Part shown: positions 9,128-18,183 of the stretch, in pieces
Layout of the letters: each line of letters begins with the position of its first letter
Position numbering within the stretch: the stretch's first letter is position 1
From: Methanobacteriota archaeon
GTDB lineage: Archaea; Thermoplasmatota; Poseidoniia; Poseidoniales; Poseidoniaceae
Length of the DNA: 34,083 nucleotides
Direction: 5' to 3'
Assembly (NCBI GenBank): GCA_002726495.1
Contig: PBTH01000017.1
Coordinates: forward strand, 1 to 34,083
Made by a program: the position numbers and the translations under genes
Notes under the pieces: generated by a model
Seen by the model: only the letters and a program-made list of their open reading frames with translations
Told to the model about the DNA's origin: nothing
Database searches by the model: none

Positions 9128-11977
9128 TCATACTCCGATTTCCGTTTTAGCAGATTGAAGAGCATCATCCAAACCTTCGGGGTATGATCCGCCGCCCTGT
9201 GCAAGAGTTGGCCGACCACCACCGCCACCTTTGATGTGAGGTGATATCGTTCGTAACAGAGTCACCGCATTGTATCGCTCACTTGCTACAGTATCTTCTG
9301 TAACGGCGATCATCAATTTGCCACCTCCGTCACGAGAACCAAGAACTGCAAGTGTTGGAACATCCTTGTTAAGGGTCAATTCCTTGAGCATTTTTGTCAT
9401 GGTTTTGAGGTCTCCATCAACCTCCATAACGACCACTCGAACACCGTCTAAATCAGAGGAATCACTTCCTCCTCCCGATGTTCGCAGACGAACAATTTCC
9501 GCTTCAAGATGCTCAATGGTTTTACGTTGTTCTTTCCATTCCGTGAAAAATCGTTCCGCTGCTTTAGGTAGGTCACTGGATGATACGCCAAATACCTCGC
9601 TTGATACACGCAGAATCTCATCTTGAGTTCTTGCATATTCAAGAGCGGCTTCCCCAGCCACAATATGCAATCTTTCTACACCATCTTGAACTGCGCTTGA
9701 GCGAACAATGCGGATTGAACCAATTTGCCCAGGTTCATCATGATGAGTGCCACCGCATGCTTGTACATCGTGTTCAGCAATCTTCAAGACGCGAATTGAA
9801 TTTCCTTTCGGCGCTCCACCTTGATAAAGATCAAAACCATAGATTTCATCTGCATCTTTCCGATTTAATTCCGTTTTTTCTGTACGTGAAACTTCACCAA
9901 GAACTCGGTTGGCGAGGGCTTCAATGGTATCGAGGTCGTTGCGACTCAAACGATTGAAATGAGTAATGTCCAAGCGTCCACTTTCCACTGATTTGTTCGC
10001 ACCTGCTTGGTAAATATGAGGACCCAATATTCTGCGTGCGGCACCACCAACAATGTGGACTGCAGTGTGGTGATCCATGAGCTGTTTTCTTCTTTTCCAG
10101 TCGAGTACTCCGTTTACAGGTTTTCCAGTAATCAATTTCCCGTTGCATAGATGTAAGATAACATCGCCCACTTTTTGGGTATCCAGAACATGAACTGTGA
10201 CATCGTCTTGAGTGAGTTGGCCATAATCACCTTCTTGACCACCTCCTTCAGGGTAAAAGATTGAAGTTGACAAGATGACGGCATGTGTGGCTTCACTGGG
10301 ACCTTGCCCCTTTGAAACGGGAAGTACCCCGATCACATCTGAATTAAATTCACGTAGCGAAACATCAGCATAGTAGAGCGGCTCTGTAGCAGGGAATGAA
10401 CTGACATCAAATGTTGACTCTGCACCTTCGGTTGAACGCGCTGCTTCTTTCGCCATGAGTGCATGACGTTCGGCCATTTCAGCGGAGAAACCTGTCCGAA
10501 GAGTTACGTTTGACCAGCCAGCATCCCGAGCCAAAGTGACGGCCATGTCAGGAGCCAATCCGTGGGAGTCATTCATCGTAAACAAGGCCATATCTGGAAT
10601 TGACTCCGCATCTTTACCGATACCCTTCAATTGTGTCTGTATGACATTTTTACCCTTACGAAGCATTTCACCGTAGCGTTCCTCTTCAAGTTCCAAAATG
10701 GTCAGCAAACCTTGTCGTGATTGCTTGTTGAGATGATTGCCGAGATTTACATCCAAATGGTGCTCGGCAAGTTCACACAATGAGACTTCAATTTTGAGCT
10801 CATCTCGCATTCTAAGAACGCGCCGGGCGAGCATTCGGGCAAGATAACCGGCTTTTGCATTCGATGGAACAAGACCATCACCCAACATATTGCACAGTGC
10901 GTGAAGGTGGTCGGGAATTGCGTAAATATTCGCAAGCGGTTCGGTAACGGCCGAGAATTGTTCGGCTGAAACATTAACGCCTCGTTCACTTAGTCGTTGA
11001 AGGAACAATTCAGTTAATTCATCCCCATCTACTCCAGCTTCAATGTTCATGATTCCGTTTAACCGGCTCATCTCACCAAGGAGGACATCCAAATCCAATG
11101 AAGGCCATTGTTGAGTTACATCATCAAAACCAGCAAGTTGCTTCAACCATGCGACCGTTTCAGGGTAAATGGCTTCGTAGATTGTTGGGGTGCCGGCTGC
11201 AGCCCAACAAAAACGCTCAAGCCCATAACCGGTGTCAATAATTTGTAGAGGCATTTTACGATAACGATCGCCTTTCAATTCAACATCACCGTCGGGATGT
11301 TCTTCCATATCCATGAACACTAAGGTTGCTAGTTCGAGTCCCCCAACGATGACTTCTACTGCAGCTCCAGCATTGCCTCCACCACACCATGGGTTTTCCA
11401 CATAGGTGATTTCATCGCTTTTAATTCCAAATGTTGAGGTCAGCATTTCATGACAAAATTGAACGCATTCTTCCATCCAATAGAGAAACTCTCCATCTTC
11501 TGAACGATTGAACACATGGTGTGCCATCATCTCAAAGGTCGTCAAATGCCGCCCTGAACGACCAACTGCATCAACATCTGTCAAACGGATACAAGGCTGA
11601 GAAATCGTCAGCGGGTTTGCAGGAGGGCGTACCTCTCCCGAGGTGACATGCGGTTGAAAATCCGCAATAGATGCGATGGTGAGGTGAATATCATCCCGCC
11701 AACGAGCAAGTACTGGATACGGGTTGATGCGGGTGTGATCTAATTGTTCAAAGAATGACAAAAATGCCTCACGCATAGCGTCTTTGAGCGCTTTACCTCG
11801 TTGTTCAAATCCTCCAATAAGTGGGGCACCAATAAAGGAATATTCATCTTCAGATGTATCTCCACAAGTATCCCTATCTGCATCAGTGGTCCAAAACCAA
11901 AGTGATGTCACACGGCATTGCCGGCGGAAATAGCCGTTTTCATGAAAAACTGCTAAATCAATAGGGGGGAGGGACAT
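9128..11977 (-). CDS. alaS: Alanyl-tRNA synthetase (archaeal type)
   Basis: Class II synthetase of 949 residues that charges tRNA-Ala and hydrolyses mischarged Ser/Gly products. The archaeal N-terminal extension and class II core come first (FIGAPLIGGFEQRGK; ENPWCGGGNAGAAVEVIVGG). The editing domain follows, with zinc ligands in HTAVH and CGGTH. A C-terminal DHHA1 domain ends in a glycine-rich GGGGGRPTLAQGGG tract. Length and order match archaeal AlaRS. The ATG has a GGTGAT element upstream. The gene is divergent from rtcB across a 127-bp spacer that contains a palindrome. Confidence 0.96.
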   Translation of the reverse strand: MSLPPIDLAVFHENGYFRRQCRVTSLWFWTTDADRDTCGDTSEDEYSFIGAPLIGGFEQRGKALKDAMREAFLSFFEQLDHTRINPYPVLARWRDDIHLTIASIADFQPHVTSGEVRPPANPLTISQPCIRLTDVDAVGRSGRHLTTFEMMAHHVFNRSEDGEFLYWMEECVQFCHEMLTSTFGIKSDEITYVENPWCGGGNAGAAVEVIVGGLELATLVFMDMEEHPDGDVELKGDRYRKMPLQIIDTGYGLERFCWAAAGTPTIYEAIYPETVAWLKQLAGFDDVTQQWPSLDLDVLLGEMSRLNGIMNIEAGVDGDELTELFLQRLSERGVNVSAEQFSAVTEPLANIYAIPDHLHALCNMLGDGLVPSNAKAGYLARMLARRVLRMRDELKIEVSLCELAEHHLDVNLGNHLNKQSRQGLLTILELEEERYGEMLRKGKNVIQTQLKGIGKDAESIPDMALFTMNDSHGLAPDMAVTLARDAGWSNVTLRTGFSAEMAERHALMAKEAARSTEGAESTFDVSSFPATEPLYYADVSLREFNSDVIGVLPVSKGQGPSEATHAVILSTSIFYPEGGGQEGDYGQLTQDDVTVHVLDTQKVGDVILHLCNGKLITGKPVNGVLDWKRRKQLMDHHTAVHIVGGAARRILGPHIYQAGANKSVESGRLDITHFNRLSRNDLDTIEALANRVLGEVSRTEKTELNRKDADEIYGFDLYQGGAPKGNSIRVLKIAEHDVQACGGTHHDEPGQIGSIRIVRSSAVQDGVERLHIVAGEAALEYARTQDEILRVSSEVFGVSSSDLPKAAERFFTEWKEQRKTIEHLEAEIVRLRTSGGGSDSSDLDGVRVVVMEVDGDLKTMTKMLKELTLNKDVPTLAVLGSRDGGGKLMIAVTEDTVASERYNAVTLLRTISPHIKGGGGGRPTLAQGGGSYPEGLDDALQSAKTEIGV

Positions 11978-12034
11978 CTACCAATCACCGTTCATGTGTG
12001 AACACTTCGTCCAAAACGACTTCCCCCTTCAAGG

Positions 12035-12056
12035 CTATGCTATCCATTTAGCATAG
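12035..12056. promoter_or_regulatory. Perfect 8-bp palindrome between divergent alaS and rtcB (candidate operator)
   Basis: CTATGCTA and TAGCATAG are perfect inverted copies separated by six bases. The element sits 58 bp from the alaS start and 49 bp from the rtcB start. The same bases include AT-rich TATA-like stretches readable in both directions (TTTAGCATA on plus, GCTAAAT on minus). A protein bound here could block both promoters. Function is inferred from position only. Confidence 0.4.
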
Positions 12057-12104
12057 ACCCCCATTTGTGAAAAGCCTCAAAACCAACCGTTTGGAGGCAG
12101 GCGT

Positions 12105-13580
12105 ATGGGAGAGTCATGGCGCAACCACTTGGTTGATGAAGGCAATGGCACCATGAGAATCAAGGCCCATGGCTCAATGCTCGCTGATGCACGCATTGTC
12201 GCTGACAAGGAGCACATGAATTTACATCGTGACGACAGGGGCCCCGAACAACTGGTCAATATCGCATCAATGCCTGGCATTGTAGGTGAAGCGTGGGCCA
12301 TGGCAGACTGGCATTATGGATATGGGTTCCCAATTGGTGGCGTTGTAGCCACGGATGAAAATGCAGGGGAACAAGGCGGAGCAATATCACCAGGAGGCGT
12401 TGGTTTTGACATCAATTGTGGGGTCCGATTTTTAGCCCTTGATGCAACTGAAAGCGACATCCCCAACCTCAAGAAACTTGCTGGTCGATTAAATGGAAGA
12501 ATACCAGCAGGTGGTTCGGGTAAAGGAGGTGTTGAGCTCACACGGAGCAATCTAAAGGAACTTCTACAAGGTGGAGCCGAAGCAGCTCTTGACTTGGGTT
12601 ACGGCCATGATGAGGACCTAAAATTCTTAGAATCACAAGGGATTCTTCAAACAGAAAATGCAGATGTTTCTGAGCGTGCTTTAGAGAGAGGCATGAAATC
12701 ATTGGGTACGCTTGGTAGTGGAAATCATTTTCTTGAACTTCAAACAGTTGGTAAGGTTGTTGATGAACAAACTGCGAAGGAATGGGGTCTCTTTGATGAC
12801 CAAATTGTAGCCATGATACATTCAGGAAGCAGGGGGCTTGGTCACCAAGTCTGTACCGATCATGTTCGTCACTTAGAAAGCAAATACAAGCTCAGCGAAG
12901 GCATGTGGACAAATGAGTCATGGGGATTTTCCCTTCCAGACCGGCAGTTAGCATCTGCACCGATTCATTCCAAAGAAGGGCAGGAATATTTGGATGCAAT
13001 GAATGCTGCTGCGAACTTTGCCTTTGCAAACCGTGCTGTTCTTGCCTCACGATTACGGACGGTACTCAAACTCGAAATGGGTGACTTCGGTGAAGCACGT
13101 ACATTGTACGATGTTGCCCACAACATCGCAAAATTGGAAACGCATCATGTGCATGGTGCGACGTGCTCATGTTATGTCCATCGGAAAGGTGCAACACGAG
13201 CTTTTTCAGCAATGCATGATGACATTGCATCCAAGTTTTCATCTACGGGCCAACCGGTGATTGTCCCTGGTGACATGGGCACGGGGTCTTGGATGATGGC
13301 TGGTCCTTTGAACGGGGAAAATCAGGCCTTTGGGTCATCCTGTCATGGAGCTGGAAGGGCATTGTCGCGTGCCGCAGCCAAAAAGTCAATCGATGGAAAG
13401 GCACTGAAACATGAACTCGAATCACGAGGGATTCGGATACACGCATCCACTCCAAACATATTGGCGGAGGAAGCGCCCGATGCGTACAAAGACGTTGATG
13501 AAGTGATACGACTTACCACTGAAGCCGGACTTGCTCGTCCGGTGGTACGCCTTAATCCGTTGGCAGTGATCAAAGGGTAA
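12105..13580 (+). CDS. rtcB: RNA-splicing ligase RtcB
   Basis: GTP- and metal-dependent RNA ligase that joins 2',3'-cyclic phosphate and 5'-OH ends, in archaea chiefly the exon halves of spliced tRNAs. It has 491 residues, the usual length without an intein. Metal-site motifs are visible: MADWHYGYGFPIGG near residue 70, DINCGVR with Cys105, GSGNHFLE with His209 and HSGSRGLGHQ near 240. The guanylylated histidine is expected in SCHGAGR near residue 413. The ATG follows GGAGG eight to nine bases upstream. No archease gene is adjacent. It is divergent from alaS. Confidence 0.95.
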   Translation: MGESWRNHLVDEGNGTMRIKAHGSMLADARIVADKEHMNLHRDDRGPEQLVNIASMPGIVGEAWAMADWHYGYGFPIGGVVATDENAGEQGGAISPGGVGFDINCGVRFLALDATESDIPNLKKLAGRLNGRIPAGGSGKGGVELTRSNLKELLQGGAEAALDLGYGHDEDLKFLESQGILQTENADVSERALERGMKSLGTLGSGNHFLELQTVGKVVDEQTAKEWGLFDDQIVAMIHSGSRGLGHQVCTDHVRHLESKYKLSEGMWTNESWGFSLPDRQLASAPIHSKEGQEYLDAMNAAANFAFANRAVLASRLRTVLKLEMGDFGEARTLYDVAHNIAKLETHHVHGATCSCYVHRKGATRAFSAMHDDIASKFSSTGQPVIVPGDMGTGSWMMAGPLNGENQAFGSSCHGAGRALSRAAAKKSIDGKALKHELESRGIRIHASTPNILAEEAPDAYKDVDEVIRLTTEAGLARPVVRLNPLAVIKG

Positions 13581-13772
13581 TCACATGCAAACCTGAGCCA
13601 TTCCATGGCCAGGTAAGGTAGGAGCATCACCTGTGTGAACGCCATCTGGCTCTTCCACAATAACACTCAACAAGGTGTTCACGAGTTCTTTCAATTCATC
13701 TACTTGTTCTTGTAACTCGCGAACCCTCTGGTTCATTTCATTCGTTTTTTCTTGCTTTCGCTCCATGTGCAT
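13581..13772 (-). CDS. Small coiled-coil protein, unknown function
   Basis: 63-residue ORF whose stop abuts the rtcB stop from the opposite strand. Residues about 12-42 form a heptad-like coiled coil (VRELQEQVDELKELVNTLL), and the C-terminal 20 residues are Gly/Pro-rich and look disordered. The clean heptad pattern and the tight convergent fit support a real gene, but it is short and has no recognised family. An in-frame ATG two codons later is an alternative start. Confidence 0.5.
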   Translation of the reverse strand: MHMERKQEKTNEMNQRVRELQEQVDELKELVNTLLSVIVEEPDGVHTGDAPTLPGHGMAQVCM

Positions 13773-13891
13773 CCCATCTGAGAAGTTTCCTTCTCAACCC
13801 TCTATCACAAAATTCGCCTCTTATACATTGAGGTCAATGAATGGGAAATATGTGGTTTTCTCAGCAAGCATGAATCAAGGGAGGAATCAAG

Positions 13892-13963
13892 AGCCACCGG
13901 CGAGATTTGAACTCGCGACCTCCTCATTACCAATGAGGTGCTATACCCCTAAGCCACGGTGGC
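13892..13963 (-). tRNA. tRNA-Thr(GGU)
   Basis: A 72-nt cloverleaf on the minus strand. The 7-bp acceptor GCCACCG/CGGTGGC is perfect. The D arm is GCT/AGC, the anticodon stem is CCTCA/TGAGG with loop TTGGTAA (anticodon GGT), and the T arm is GCGAG-TTCAAAT-CTCGC. The discriminator is U. CCA is not encoded and no intron is present. It reads ACC and ACU. Confidence 0.95.
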
Positions 13964-13988
13964 AGTGAAACGAGCGACCGGCCAAATG

Positions 13989-13996
13989 GATATAAT
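13989..13996 (-). promoter_or_regulatory. TATA-like element of tRNA-Thr
   Basis: On the minus strand the sequence ATTATATC is centred about 30 nt upstream of the mature tRNA 5' end, the spacing expected for an archaeal TBP site with transcription starting a few bases before the tRNA. Confidence 0.6.
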
Positions 13997-14020
13997 CGCT
14001 TCGCGCCATCTTGTCTCAAT

Positions 14021-15571
14021 TTACACTGGAAGATAGAGGTGCCATTCACTATTTGATGACCATGAAGAAATCGAAAAAGGCGTGTCTTGTTTAGTCTGCA
14101 GTTCCCAAAGCGATTCATCGATGGAATAGTCCACACCGGGAGCAACGAGCAGGGCGTCAACACTGGTGGCATTAAGGAAATCATCGGTAAGACTTGGAGA
14201 CCGCCAATAGCCTTGTAAATTCGCAGTTCCATCCAAATCTGTATTTGTCTTCAACACATAGAGCGAATGCATGGCCAAGGACTCATCGGTTACAAGAAGA
14301 AACGATTGGTTGTCTTCATCAAGAACCTCAGCCAATGAAGCACCGGCATCATCTTGCCACAATTGTTGACCGTGGAAACCTGTGAACATAACAATTGGCA
14401 AGAGGATGGTCAAAGCTACAAGCATTGTTCGAGATGGAACCGTTTCATTGTGAGGCTGTTGGGATTCATTTGGGTCCAATCGGCACAAATGCAACAGCAT
14501 GATCATTGGAAGCACCAGTATTGTCGCATATCGACCATTGTTACCGAGCAGCAACATGCATTCGAAAAGTGAGATGTTCCAAAGTTGAGACTCCAGCGTC
14601 CATAAGGCACTTATGTATGCGACCATACCTGCTGCAAGAATGGAACAAAAGCAAGCGACCATGGTGATTTGACGGGCATTTTGTTCAGGATATTTGAGCC
14701 GAGAAGTGACAAAAGGCCAAAGACAAAATCCGACGAAGACGAACAAAACGATCCCGTCAATAAAGGCAAACGGAATGCTCAGAAGAAATATCAATGGATA
14801 ATCCTCTATTACTGAAAATGTCCCTCCGTAGCCAAGCCAACCTAGAAACACAATGCACACAAGGGTTGTGCAAAACAGCACTCCACTCATCAACCATGGT
14901 TTTCGGGTAATTGGCACACCAACATTGGTTGACAAGCGGCCATCAAGGAACAGCCAAAGGTTGCCGAAAATCATGACGCACATCCACGCCATGAGAGCAG
15001 CAATCGGTCCAAATCCCTTCCATCCAAGAACGCACATTACGGATGTCGCCATCATCAAAATTCCAACTCTTAGATGACGCGTTTTATTTCCGTCAACAAA
15101 AAACAACCAAAAAACCGAAATTCCAAGGATGAGTGCTAATATTGCCTCATCATAACCTCGCCCTGTTGCGAACATAAGACAGGGGCTCCATGCAACAAGA
15201 GCGCTCCACATTGGATCAAAGGGTATTGATTCGGGCTCGCGTCGCCAACGAGGCACAAAGCCCGCCAACACAGATAGAATGACCAATGAAACGAACGAAG
15301 TCGTTTGAATGGCGATTGTTGAGGTGTACCATGGACCAATATAACCCTCATATTCTCCCGAAGAGAGTGGCTCTTGAAGCTCAGAATCAGCCCATCGTGT
15401 CGGGCCCCATGGATAGTCAGAGCCGGCATTGGAGTCATCATTACTCACGTTCAATCGCACATGTACATCGAGGCCGAGATCACTGTTTGCAACTGCGAGT
15501 CCGTTCATCAATAATCCGACACCTAAAAACGCCAACCACCAGCGTCGATCTTGGAGAAAGTCGAGACTCAC
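14021..15571 (-). CDS. Polytopic membrane protein, possible GT-C-fold glycosyltransferase
   Basis: 516-residue protein with about 9-11 hydrophobic segments and a C-terminal extracytoplasmic tail of about 120 residues. The first segment (about residues 11-28) is followed by a long loop with acidic residues (SDLGLDVHVRLN) and a Trp-rich YPWGPTRW tract. A second motif, ATGRGYDEAI, follows a later helix near residue 140. A first lumenal loop with an acidic motif plus many helices is the layout of GT-C glycosyltransferases (GT39/GT83/GT87 style), but I cannot assign a family. An alternative is a purely structural envelope protein. The start codon is GTG. It lies between two tRNA genes, all on the minus strand. 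Confidence 0.75.
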   Translation of the reverse strand: MSLDFLQDRRWWLAFLGVGLLMNGLAVANSDLGLDVHVRLNVSNDDSNAGSDYPWGPTRWADSELQEPLSSGEYEGYIGPWYTSTIAIQTTSFVSLVILSVLAGFVPRWRREPESIPFDPMWSALVAWSPCLMFATGRGYDEAILALILGISVFWLFFVDGNKTRHLRVGILMMATSVMCVLGWKGFGPIAALMAWMCVMIFGNLWLFLDGRLSTNVGVPITRKPWLMSGVLFCTTLVCIVFLGWLGYGGTFSVIEDYPLIFLLSIPFAFIDGIVLFVFVGFCLWPFVTSRLKYPEQNARQITMVACFCSILAAGMVAYISALWTLESQLWNISLFECMLLLGNNGRYATILVLPMIMLLHLCRLDPNESQQPHNETVPSRTMLVALTILLPIVMFTGFHGQQLWQDDAGASLAEVLDEDNQSFLLVTDESLAMHSLYVLKTNTDLDGTANLQGYWRSPSLTDDFLNATSVDALLVAPGVDYSIDESLWELQTKQDTPFSISSWSSNSEWHLYLPV

Positions 15572-15641
15572 ATAACTCGCAGAAAAACTGTGGATAACAT
15601 ACTTTCCCTCGTAAATGCGAGAAAACTGTCGTTGGTAAGAG

Positions 15642-15727
15642 TGGCGCCGAGAGAGAGATTTGAACTCCCGAGGGACAGGCCCACGCGATTTCCAGTCGCG
15701 CGCACTACCAGGCTATGCGATCTCGGC
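15642..15727 (-). tRNA. tRNA-Ser(GGA), CCA encoded
   Basis: Class II tRNA with a long variable arm. The acceptor GCCGAGA/TCTCGGC is perfect and is followed by discriminator G and an encoded CCA. The anticodon stem is CGCGA/TCGCG around loop CTGGAAA (anticodon GGA). The T arm is GGGAG-TTCAAAT-CTCTC. It reads UCC and UCU. Confidence 0.95.
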
Positions 15728-15753
15728 TCTACTTCGGGCGAACCTCCTTCCTC

Positions 15754-15760
15754 GTTTAAC
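15754..15760 (-). promoter_or_regulatory. TATA-like element of tRNA-Ser
   Basis: GTTAAAC on the minus strand is centred 30 nt upstream of the tRNA 5' end, the same spacing as the TATA element of the nearby tRNA-Thr gene. Confidence 0.5.
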
Positions 15761-15807
15761 CGTCACCCTTCAAGAAGAAGAGAATGAAACGGCGAAAGGA
15801 CTCATAG

Positions 15808-16962
15808 GTGCGACATACACCGAGGGTTATGGGCGAGGGGGCGACCGCAGTCTTGGAGACCGACCGAGAACATACCTCGCTCCCATTTCGCATGGGAGAT
15901 GTGGAATTATCCCGACCCCTATCAACCTCAATTCCTGGCGGAGAATTCATTGATAAATTGCGTAAAGAGTGGGTGTTCCAATTCAAACTCTTACGATCTG
16001 AATGGAACAAACAACATTACACTGCACTCTTATTCGGTGTCTTGGCTTTCCTCCTAGGCTCAATCTCCAGTGAACTCTTTGGTGGAGGAGATGCAACGAT
16101 CACTGGAATTGATGGGATACTGGCCATCAATGGATTCCAATTCTTTCAGATTCTAATTTCAGTTTTGTTTTGGGCTTGGTTCGCCTATCAAGCATGGAAC
16201 CTCTTTCCCGTAATGAAAATCCACGCACTTTCATTGCTTGCTATGTGGAATGGATTGGGTCTAGCACAAGTGTTCTTTCACAGGAACAATCCAAGTTTCC
16301 CCCTCGATATGCAACTGTCTGATATGATGGAAGGAACGCTCATCGTATTGATTGTGATGTTCTTTATTTTCTTCTTTTGGAAAGCCGTCATTGAAACGCG
16401 CGACCTTCACGTTGAAATCAATCATCTTCATGAAGATGTTCGGGTGATGGAAACCGAATTGGCGGAACATTCACTCGCAGGTTGGAGCGCAGCATTTGCA
16501 TTATGGATGGCACTTGTATTCATCTCATCCTGGGCAGGAATCCATCATATCGCAACGATTGGAGACTCACAAATTCCATTTCTCGTCGTCCACCTATTGA
16601 CTGGAATCGGTTCTCTTCCTTTGCTGTTTTTTGTGCTATGGTATCCGCAACGTATGCTTGGAAGTGATGCGAATGTCCGCACAAAGGCCGCCCTTGATGC
16701 ATCCATTGAAATGGAAGGCAACCCCCAATCTTCGGTACAGACTGATTCCCGATGTCCAGAATGCAAAGCACCATCTCCACTGTTTCGAAAAGAAAATGGA
16801 GAACTCGCCCACCCATGTCTTGCCCCAGGATGCAATAATAATGTTGTAATCGGAACAAAGTGTTCGTCCTGTAAAGTATTGATGTCAAGTCGTTTGCAAT
16901 GTTCTTCTTGCGGAGTTAATGCCCCAGCCCTCGACTATTATCCCGATCAGGAGGCATGGTGA
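15808..16962 (+). CDS. Membrane protein with C-terminal double zinc ribbon, unknown function
   Basis: 384-residue protein that I cannot assign to a family. A soluble N-terminus of about 70 residues precedes roughly six membrane helices between residues 72 and 285, with a charged segment near 195-225 (ETRDLHVEINHLHEDVRVMETE) that may be a short coiled coil. The C-terminus carries four cysteine pairs: Cys316/319, Cys337/342, Cys352/355 and Cys365/368, enough for two zinc sites. The start is uncertain: a GTG at 15808 has AAGGA upstream, and ATGs at 15829 and 15892 are alternatives. Its stop overlaps the sufS start as TGATG, implying translational coupling with that gene. Confidence 0.8.
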   Translation: MRHTPRVMGEGATAVLETDREHTSLPFRMGDVELSRPLSTSIPGGEFIDKLRKEWVFQFKLLRSEWNKQHYTALLFGVLAFLLGSISSELFGGGDATITGIDGILAINGFQFFQILISVLFWAWFAYQAWNLFPVMKIHALSLLAMWNGLGLAQVFFHRNNPSFPLDMQLSDMMEGTLIVLIVMFFIFFFWKAVIETRDLHVEINHLHEDVRVMETELAEHSLAGWSAAFALWMALVFISSWAGIHHIATIGDSQIPFLVVHLLTGIGSLPLLFFVLWYPQRMLGSDANVRTKAALDASIEMEGNPQSSVQTDSRCPECKAPSPLFRKENGELAHPCLAPGCNNNVVIGTKCSSCKVLMSSRLQCSSCGVNAPALDYYPDQEAW

Positions 16963-18179
16963 TGGATTTCAATAAATTGCGTGATGATTTTCCAACCTTA
17001 ACCGGAGACAATGTCCCGGCTTATCTCGACAATGCTTGTGTGACGCTCAAGCCTCAATCTGTCATCAATACCATCCATGAATACTACACTCAAACACCAG
17101 GATGCGGAGGGCGTTCAGTCCATAGGTATGGCACTGCAGTTTCCAAAGCCGTACGAGATGCGAGGGTTACGCTGGGAACATTCCTTGGTGCGAACGATCC
17201 TAATGAAATTGTTTTCACCAGAAACGCAACACATTCACTGAACCAAATTGCTCATGGAATGTCATGGAACAAAGGAGATGTTGTCTTAACAACCGACAGA
17301 GAGCACAATTCCAATCTTGTTCCGTGGCTCCAACTAGAACAGGAGCAAGGAATTGACCACCGTGTTGTGAAGAGTCATGATAACAATATGTTTGACATGG
17401 AGGCTTTTGAAGAAGCATGCAGCCAAGCCGGAGATAAACTCCGATTGGTATCAATGAGCCATGTTGGTAACCTTGACGGGATATCCATACCTATCAAGGA
17501 AATCACAAAGGTTGCTCATGACCATGGGGCACTGGTATCTGTTGATGGTGCACAATCAACCCCTCACATGAATGTAGATGTACAGAACTTGGACATTGAT
17601 TTCCTCTCGTTTTCCATACACAAAATGTGTGGACCATCTGGAATGGGTGGTCTTTGGGGAAGGTACGAACTTCTTGATGAACTTCGCACCATTCAATCGG
17701 GTGGTCAGACCGTAAGTGCATCCACCTATGACAAAGCCACATGGGCAAAACCTCCAGCTCGATTTGAAGGAGGTTTGGGTAACTTCTCAGGGATGATGGC
17801 TACTGGAGCGGCAATTGACTATCTTTCTAAGCTGGACATGAATGCGGTCCATGAACATGAAATCAAACTTAATCGGATCATGACGGCAGGCGTGAAAGAC
17901 CTTCCAGGTTTGAGCATCATAGGCCCTGAAGACGCTTCCAAGCGTGGCGGTATTTGTTCAATACTCATGGAGGGACTTCCTGCCCATGATGTTGCAATCC
18001 TGCTCGATGAAGCTGCTGGAGTGATGGTTCGAAGCGGACAACATTGCGTTCATTCATGGTTTGACCATCACGGACATCAACAAGGTTCATTGCGAGCTTC
18101 GGCTTACTTCTACAACACTGAGGAAGAAGTCAAACTGTTCGCAGACACACTGACTGAAATAGTCCACACTCTAGGTTGA
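16962..18179 (+). CDS. sufS: Cysteine desulfurase, SufS-like (class V aminotransferase)
   Basis: PLP enzyme of 405 residues that releases sulfur from cysteine as an enzyme-bound persulfide for Fe-S clusters or thiolation. The PLP lysine is Lys221 in SIHKMCGPSG, the cofactor Asp lies in VDGAQSTPH, and the persulfide-carrying Cys362 lies in RSGQHCVH, with SLRASAYFYNT downstream. I chose the ATG at 16962 because GGAGG is seven bases upstream; an ATG six bases earlier is too close to it. The start overlaps the stop of the zinc-ribbon membrane protein and the stop is 4 bp before the subtilase. No sufBC, sufU or sufE is seen in the window. Confidence 0.9.
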   Translation: MDFNKLRDDFPTLTGDNVPAYLDNACVTLKPQSVINTIHEYYTQTPGCGGRSVHRYGTAVSKAVRDARVTLGTFLGANDPNEIVFTRNATHSLNQIAHGMSWNKGDVVLTTDREHNSNLVPWLQLEQEQGIDHRVVKSHDNNMFDMEAFEEACSQAGDKLRLVSMSHVGNLDGISIPIKEITKVAHDHGALVSVDGAQSTPHMNVDVQNLDIDFLSFSIHKMCGPSGMGGLWGRYELLDELRTIQSGGQTVSASTYDKATWAKPPARFEGGLGNFSGMMATGAAIDYLSKLDMNAVHEHEIKLNRIMTAGVKDLPGLSIIGPEDASKRGGICSILMEGLPAHDVAILLDEAAGVMVRSGQHCVHSWFDHHGHQQGSLRASAYFYNTEEEVKLFADTLTEIVHTLG

Positions 18180-18183
18180 GAAC

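Noticed and set aside
9270..9957. Two plus-strand ORFs (118 and 125 codons) inside alaS
   Set aside because: They are antisense shadows of the well-supported alaS frame, with no ribosome binding site or recognisable domain.
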